DNA of 45,408 nt from assembly GCA_029210585.1 (NCBI GenBank), contig JARGFP010000030.1, forward strand, positions 1 through 45,408. Direction: 5' to 3'. How positions within the stretch are numbered: the first letter of the stretch is position 1; each line of letters begins with the position of its first letter. This DNA comes from Bacteroidales bacterium. Its GTDB lineage: Bacteria; Bacteroidota; Bacteroidia; Bacteroidales; GCA-2748055. Shown in pieces: positions 40,857 to 45,408 of the stretch. Below the pieces are notes generated by a model that worked only from the letters and a program-made list of their open reading frames with translations, was not told the DNA's origin and made no database searches. The position numbers and the translations under genes are program-made.

Positions 40857-41729
40857 TCAATGTTTTTCCCGGAGTACCCGGGCAGCTGCTTTTCTGCCCC
40901 GCTCAACAATCTCTTCGGCCTTGTAAAAGTCGAAAGTTCCACACCCCTCCCCCGATACCTCGATCAGGATGTCGGGTGGATACTTCGCAAGTGAGAGCAG
41001 TCCCATTTCATGGGTCATCAGCGAGATCGTCCTGTTGATCAGGTCGAGGTACCCTAACTTCTCCTCACTTTTCGGATGACCTTTGATTCCCAGGTAGGCA
41101 TACAACCCACCGAGTTGTTTCTGAAGGAAAAACCGGTGGTCCTCCTGTGCCTCCTTCGTCTCCGATTCCTTCTCCATGCGTATGCCACCATTCACTTCTA
41201 CTGCCACAATCAGCTCATCACCGCATTTTTGCACATGTCTTACAGGTACGTTATCCATCACCCCGCCATCAACCAGCAGCATATCCTTTGTTTTCACAGG
41301 CGTTAATATGCCCGGGATAGCAATGGAGGCACGGATTGCATCATATACCTTGCCCTCCCTGAAAACGATTTCGCGCTTGTTCAGCAGGTCCACTGCCACT
41401 GCAGCATACGGAATGTCCAGGTCCTCGATATTGCGGTCTTCCATGAACTCCTTCATCCTGTTCAGCACCTTCTCTCCTTTCAGCAATCCCTGCTTGCTGA
41501 GGGTAAAATCCATCAGCCTGAACACCTTCAGCTTATCCAGCGAGCAGAGCCACGCTTTGAACTCCTCCAGCTTTCCCATTGCATATACCGCACCTACCAC
41601 GGAACCCATCGATGTCCCGGTAACCGACACAATTTCATAGCCACGCTTTTCCAATTCCTCGATCACACCGATATGCGCCATCCCCCGGGCGCCACCGCCC
41701 GACAGGACCAAAGCTGTTTTTATACTCAT
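40857..41729 (-). CDS. Patatin-like phospholipase (RssA/YchK type)
   Basis: The 290-residue protein has the complete patatin set: the oxyanion loop GGGARG at 11-16, the nucleophile elbow GTSMG with Ser40, and the catalytic Asp154 in VDGGVMDN. Length and layout match the bacterial RssA-like single-domain group, which is cytoplasmic or membrane-associated and hydrolyses acyl chains of phospholipids or lysophospholipids. No signal peptide is present. It lies downstream of ilvD on the same strand with a 229-base gap, so it is probably transcribed alone. Confidence 0.9.
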   Translation of the reverse strand: MSIKTALVLSGGGARGMAHIGVIEELEKRGYEIVSVTGTSMGSVVGAVYAMGKLEEFKAWLCSLDKLKVFRLMDFTLSKQGLLKGEKVLNRMKEFMEDRNIEDLDIPYAAVAVDLLNKREIVFREGKVYDAIRASIAIPGILTPVKTKDMLLVDGGVMDNVPVRHVQKCGDELIVAVEVNGGIRMEKESETKEAQEDHRFFLQKQLGGLYAYLGIKGHPKSEEKLGYLDLINRTISLMTHEMGLLSLAKYPPDILIEVSGEGCGTFDFYKAEEIVERGRKAAARVLREKH

Positions 41730-41958
41730 TTTACACCAGGTTATTATAAAATACAGGTCAGTGGAATTTCTGTCTTATAAATATGGATGAAATACCTGAG
41801 AATGCATGCAAAACAGGCACTAAAATTTAGATTGACAGGTTTGACAGAATCAAATCATGAACTTAAAATGTACTTTCCCATGTTTTTTTGGAAAAATACA
41901 TTTCCTTATCCAGACCTTCTATCTAATTCACCTGGGATCTTCCTTCCCCGGCAGATAT

Positions 41959-43638
41959 TCAATCCGTTGTCACACACCCCTCCGAAGCCGACGCAACAAT
42001 ATCCCTGTACTTCTTCAGCATTCCGGGGAGCAGGGTGTTCGCAGGTTGCTTCCATTCCTTCCGCCGGGTCGCTATTTCCTGGTCTGTCAGGTCCACATCG
42101 ATCCTGTTGCTGTTGATATCAATGGTGATCATATCCCCATCTTTTACCAGGGCAATCAGACCGCCTAGGTATGCTTCAGGAGAGATATGCCCGACAACAA
42201 AACCATGCGAGCCTCCTGAGAACCGTCCGTCGGTGATCAGCGCCACCTCTTTCCCCAGTCCTGCCCCCATCACGGCCCCCGTGGGTTTCAGCATTTCGGG
42301 CATGCCGGGCGCTCCTTTCGGACCGCTGTAGCGGATCACGATGACCTCTCCTGGTTGCACTTTCGTGCGGATCCCTTCGATGGCATCGAATTCATTGTCA
42401 AACACCCGGGCCGGTCCTTTGAACATCACTCCCTCCTTACCGGTGATCTTTGCTACTGCACCCTGATCTGCCAGGTTCCCGTAGAGTACCTGGATGTGCC
42501 CGTTTTTCTTCAGTGGCCTTTCCTTTTTGCTGATGATCTTTTGCGTTTTTTGCAGGTCCGGCACCTGTTCAAGGTTTTCCCCGATGGTCTGACCGGTTAC
42601 TGAAAGACAATTGCCGTCGAGCAGGCCTTCCTTCAGCAAATACTTCATCACCCCGGGGATCCCCCCGATATTGTGCAGGTCCTCCATGAGAAATGCACCA
42701 CTGGGTTTCAGATCAGCCAGCAGCGGGGTGCGGTTGCTGATCTCCTGGAAATCGTCGATGGTAAGCGGCACCTCCACCGATTTTGCCATGGCAATCAGGT
42801 GGATCACGGCATTAGTCGAGCCGCCGAGCGCCATGATCAGTGTAATGGCATTCTCAAATGCAGACCGGGTCATGATATCGCGCGGCTTGATATCCTTGAC
42901 AAGCAAATTGTGAATGGCTTCGGCAATGGTTTTCGGTTCCTGGTTCTTTTGTGTACTGACCGCAGGATTCGATGAAGTATAGGGCAGACTCATGCCTATA
43001 CATTCGATGGCTGCGGCCATGGTATTGGCCGTATACATGCCACCGCAGGCACCGGCCCCGGGAATACAGTGGCGGATGATCCCCTTGTAATCTTCATCCG
43101 AAATCTTTCCCCTGATCTTTTCTCCATACGCTTCAAATGCAGAAACAATATTCAGGTCTTCGTTTTTCCACTTACCCTTTTTTACCGTTCCCCCGTACAT
43201 CAGGATGGCAGGACGGTTGAGCCGGCCCAGTGCGATCATGGCGCCCGGCATATTCTTGTCACATCCCACGATGGGGATGATCGCGTCGTAGAACTGTGCG
43301 CTCACCACCGTTTCGATCGAATCGGCAATGATCTCCCGCGACGGCAGGGAATACTTCATGCCTTCCGTGCCATTGGTAATCCCATCGCTCACGCCAATGG
43401 TGTGGAAGATCAGTCCGTACAGGTCTTCCTGCACATCCACCTCTTTTTTCACCAGTGCGGCCAGGTCGTTGAGGTGCATATTGCACGGATTGCCCTGGAA
43501 CCCGGTACTCACGATCCCCACCTGCGCCTTTTGCTGGTCCCGTTCACTCATCCCGATCGCGTATAACATCGCCTGTGCGGCGGGCAGACTTTCGTCCTGC
43601 GTGATCGTTTTACTGTATTTGTTGATTCGGTTTTTCAT
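41959..43638 (-). CDS. ilvD: Dihydroxy-acid dehydratase
   Basis: The 559-residue enzyme dehydrates 2,3-dihydroxy acids to 2-keto acids in valine, leucine and isoleucine synthesis. The start [20 protein letters not shown] (ATG at 43638) matches the family; in-frame starts at 43647 and 43689 only add an atypical extension. The iron-sulfur ligands lie in [20 protein letters not shown] and [13 protein letters not shown]. The C-terminal barrel ends in [20 protein letters not shown]. No other ilv or leu gene is nearby, so it stands apart from its pathway. A relict of the same gene (NMHLN region) lies about 1 kb upstream, at 44460-44536, in the same orientation. Confidence 0.93.
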   Translation of the reverse strand: MKNRINKYSKTITQDESLPAAQAMLYAIGMSERDQQKAQVGIVSTGFQGNPCNMHLNDLAALVKKEVDVQEDLYGLIFHTIGVSDGITNGTEGMKYSLPSREIIADSIETVVSAQFYDAIIPIVGCDKNMPGAMIALGRLNRPAILMYGGTVKKGKWKNEDLNIVSAFEAYGEKIRGKISDEDYKGIIRHCIPGAGACGGMYTANTMAAAIECIGMSLPYTSSNPAVSTQKNQEPKTIAEAIHNLLVKDIKPRDIMTRSAFENAITLIMALGGSTNAVIHLIAMAKSVEVPLTIDDFQEISNRTPLLADLKPSGAFLMEDLHNIGGIPGVMKYLLKEGLLDGNCLSVTGQTIGENLEQVPDLQKTQKIISKKERPLKKNGHIQVLYGNLADQGAVAKITGKEGVMFKGPARVFDNEFDAIEGIRTKVQPGEVIVIRYSGPKGAPGMPEMLKPTGAVMGAGLGKEVALITDGRFSGGSHGFVVGHISPEAYLGGLIALVKDGDMITIDINSNRIDVDLTDQEIATRRKEWKQPANTLLPGMLKKYRDIVASASEGCVTTD

Positions 43639-43845
43639 GGTTTCCATCTTAAGATGCGTACGAACATCGTCCAACATAACGGGCAGCAATATGCGTTAAA
43701 ATAAAATAAAAAATACCCGGATGCAAATAGAACACATGGTATGACTGAGGGTTCAAAAAAACTTAGTATTTAGTATTGTATTCATATAACCTTAACTGTG
43801 TATCATGGGGATCAGGGTATGGGAAAAACGCCTGACTCCATATTG

Positions 43846-43883
43846 TTCATTATCAATGCACATTATTGTTCATTGATACTGAA
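43846..43883. other. 13-bp inverted repeat before the broken ATPase gene
   Basis: TTCATTATCAATG (43846-43858) and CATTGATACTGAA (43871-43883) pair at 12 of 13 positions around 12 bases. It is 38 bases upstream of the ATG at 43921. The intact DUF4143 ATPase gene also has a long palindrome just upstream (6242-6270), so this could be a family-linked regulatory or boundary element. Confidence 0.45.
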
Positions 43884-43920
43884 TAATATTGTATTTTTAC
43901 AATAAATAAATTCTGAAATC

Positions 43921-44453
43921 ATGATTCTAAGATCTACACTCGAACGCATAATTGAATTACAATATCTGAATCTAAAAAATAAGGATAAAGGGATGGCGAT
44001 AGCTACCTGTTTTTTATTGTTCCAAAATTCGATTTTTCAGTAAGGAAACAGATATCAAATGAACGCAAAATTTATTCCATTGATACAGGATTAAGCACAG
44101 TCAATTCTGCCTCATTCAGCGAAGACACCGGGAGGAAGCTTGAAAACATTGTATACCTTTTGCTTAGAAATCAGCACAGGGATATTTACTATTTTTCAGG
44201 AAGACATGAATGTGATTTCGTAATCAGAATAAAAGCTGATAAATATTTCCTGGTTCAGGTCTGCCTGGAACTTTCCCCGGACAACATCGACAGGGAGATC
44301 AACGGACTGATGGAAGCTATGGACTATCTTCATTGCCGTGATGGCATCATCGTCACCCTCACTCAGAAGGACTATCTTGAGAAGAACGGAACCAGGATCC
44401 CGGCAATCCCCTTTCATGAATTTAGCCAGGGTTACGAAAAAAGATTCGCATAG
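43921..44453 (+). pseudogene. AAA/DUF4143 ATPase, internally deleted
   Basis: The ATG at 43921 opens MILRSTLERIIELQYLNLKN, the usual start of Bacteroidota DUF4143 ATPases, but the frame ends at 44043. A second frame open from 43989 reads FFIVPKFDFSVRKQISNERK, then IYSIDTGLSTVNSASFSEDT, GRKLENIVYLLLRN, HECDFVI and VQVCLELSPDNIDREINGLM to a stop at 44453: the C-terminal DUF4143 part with its nuclease-like EC-DF-V motif. The region holding Walker A and B, some 200 residues, is missing and the two parts are out of frame. The gene is inactive as an ATPase. It is of a different subgroup from the intact one at 4947-6194. Confidence 0.75.
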
Positions 44454-44459
44454 ACTACC

Positions 44460-44536
44460 CTGATCAGGTTTTCCAGGACATCCACTTCCTTTTTTACCGA
44501 AACGGCCAGGTTGTTCAGGTGCATGTTGCAAAGATG
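44460..44536 (-). pseudogene. ilvD fragment
   Basis: On the minus strand it reads CNMHLNNLAVSVKKEVDV, against [18 protein letters not shown] in the intact IlvD at 43433-43490. Over 58 aligned bases there are about a dozen differences and no gap. The fragment begins seven bases after the stop of the broken ATPase gene and has the same orientation as ilvD, so ilvD sequence now borders that gene on both sides. Confidence 0.6.
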
Positions 44537-44677
44537 CCTGATTTAATGGAAACCAACCAGTTGGGAGCATACGCGGGTAACACCGAAATGGAGACACAAG
44601 AGTTCAGGTGCGACTTGGTATTTAGAAAGAGGTGGTCGATGTTTGGTTTATTTTAATGTTTCAATTAAATTGCATAG

Positions 44678-45408
44678 ATGACAGGCAGGCCATATTTTAA
44701 ATTTTTTATATTCTGCGTTTTGCAGGTCTGGTTTTTGTTAAGTCCAAAGAATTTGTCAGGTCAGGGCTACATGCAGGAGAAAGTCGACAGCCTTCTCCTT
44801 GCAGTTGAATCAACGGACGATTTTGAGCTTAGGAAGGGTGCCCTGACATCGCTTTGTATCCATTATAGGTATGAAGGAGATTGGGAGAGACAAAATCAAA
44901 TAATTCAGGAGATGCTCCATCTTCAGCAAGAAAAGTCGGATAGTGCTTATCTGGCAGATACCTACAATGAATTGGGAATATCCAGCAGCCTGAGGGGAGA
45001 AAATACAGAATCGCTTAAGTATTTCCAGGAAGCCTTTAATATTAATAGTGCCCGTGGCCATATGTTCGGGGTATCGGCCAGCTATGAAAACCTGGCCCAG
45101 GTTTATATCGATATGGGTAACTATAACACTGCGGTCGACTGCCTGTTGAAATCCATCGAAATAAAGAAGGAACATAATTATTCCCGGATATTCAATATAT
45201 ACATGAAGCTGGCATCAATACAGACCATACTGGAAACCGATAAGGTGGATCATTACATTGGACTTGCGAGACAGGAGATTCAGGCAATGGATAGTGTCCA
45301 GCCGGCCGATCAGGTGGTATTTTACAATGAACTTGGTGCCATTTTAAGGGACCAGGGGATGTATGACAGCAGCATTGTGTGCAACAGGTATGTGGTACAA
45401 ATTTCTCA
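44678..45408 (+). CDS. TPR-repeat protein, N-terminal part (runs off window)
   Basis: The ATG at 44678 opens an uninterrupted frame of 243 codons to the window end. A basic start and hydrophobic segment (KFFIFCVLQVWFLLS) suggest a signal peptide or membrane anchor, cleaved near LSGQG. Tetratricopeptide repeats follow: YLADTYNELGISSSLRGENT with ESLKYFQEAF, then SASYENLAQVYIDMGNYNTA with VDCLLKSIEIKKEH, and more. In Bacteroidota this layout usually precedes a membrane span and a kinase or LuxR-type HTH, so it is probably a sensor or regulator; that end is not visible. No clear -7 box was found; GATGTTTG upstream misses by one base. Confidence 0.75.
   Translation, partial: MTGRPYFKFFIFCVLQVWFLLSPKNLSGQGYMQEKVDSLLLAVESTDDFELRKGALTSLCIHYRYEGDWERQNQIIQEMLHLQQEKSDSAYLADTYNELGISSSLRGENTESLKYFQEAFNINSARGHMFGVSASYENLAQVYIDMGNYNTAVDCLLKSIEIKKEHNYSRIFNIYMKLASIQTILETDKVDHYIGLARQEIQAMDSVQPADQVVFYNELGAILRDQGMYDSSIVCNRYVVQIS

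Overview
The window looks like a chromosomal segment of a glycan-degrading Bacteroidota species, probably of the Bacteroidales/Marinilabiliales kind. This rests on hybrid two-component regulators that fuse a sensor kinase, receiver and AraC domain in one chain, type IX secretion C-terminal domains on secreted enzymes, many lipoprotein and Sec signals on hydrolases, and intergenic matches to the Bacteroidota -7 box TAnnTTTG. No rRNA, tRNA, CRISPR array, transposase or phage gene was recognised, and there is no SusC/SusD pair.

Layout. 1-4.7 kb: the start of a secreted beta-helix protein, three 21-bp direct repeats in front of it, and a large hybrid regulator (HTCS) gene carrying an in-frame amber stop. 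4.7-6.9 kb: an AAA/DUF4143 ATPase surrounded by short gene fragments. 6.9-12.6 kb: a multidomain sialidase, an unknown protein, a small lipoprotein/coiled-coil pair and a small secreted protein. 12.7-15.1 kb: a second, membrane-embedded HTCS, again with 21-bp direct repeats in front of the next gene on the same strand. 15.4-28 kb: a run of secreted enzymes (sulfatase, two GH99/GH71-type proteins, metallophosphoesterase, beta-helix protein, serine hydrolase), with a solitary XRE antitoxin-like gene. 28-30 kb: a small membrane protein with 8-residue repeats, decayed 42-bp repeats and a proline-iminopeptidase-like lipoprotein. 30.2-34.8 kb: a LacI-type regulator followed by mannonate dehydratase, KDG kinase and KDPG aldolase, all on one strand behind two matching operators. 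34.9-37.8 kb: a 979-residue double beta-helix protein facing that operon. 38-45 kb: a DUF7309/DUF6930-like protein, a patatin, dihydroxy-acid dehydratase (ilvD), a broken DUF4143 ATPase, an ilvD fragment and the start of a TPR protein.

How it fits together. The outer enzymes probably remove sulfate, sialic acid and alpha-linked sugars, or cut uronate-rich glycans. The LacI operon converts mannonate through 2-keto-3-deoxygluconate to pyruvate and glyceraldehyde-3-phosphate. The two HTCS proteins probably sense glycan fragments and act on the repeats beside them.

Most unusual points: the 21-bp repeats that pair with both HTCS genes; two DUF4143 ATPase loci each bordered by scraps of other genes, some in direct repeat; an apparent in-frame loss of half a catalytic domain in the GH99/GH71-like protein; and a recurring set of AT-rich near-perfect palindromes in intergenic DNA. 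All function calls come from reading motifs by eye; no database search was possible.
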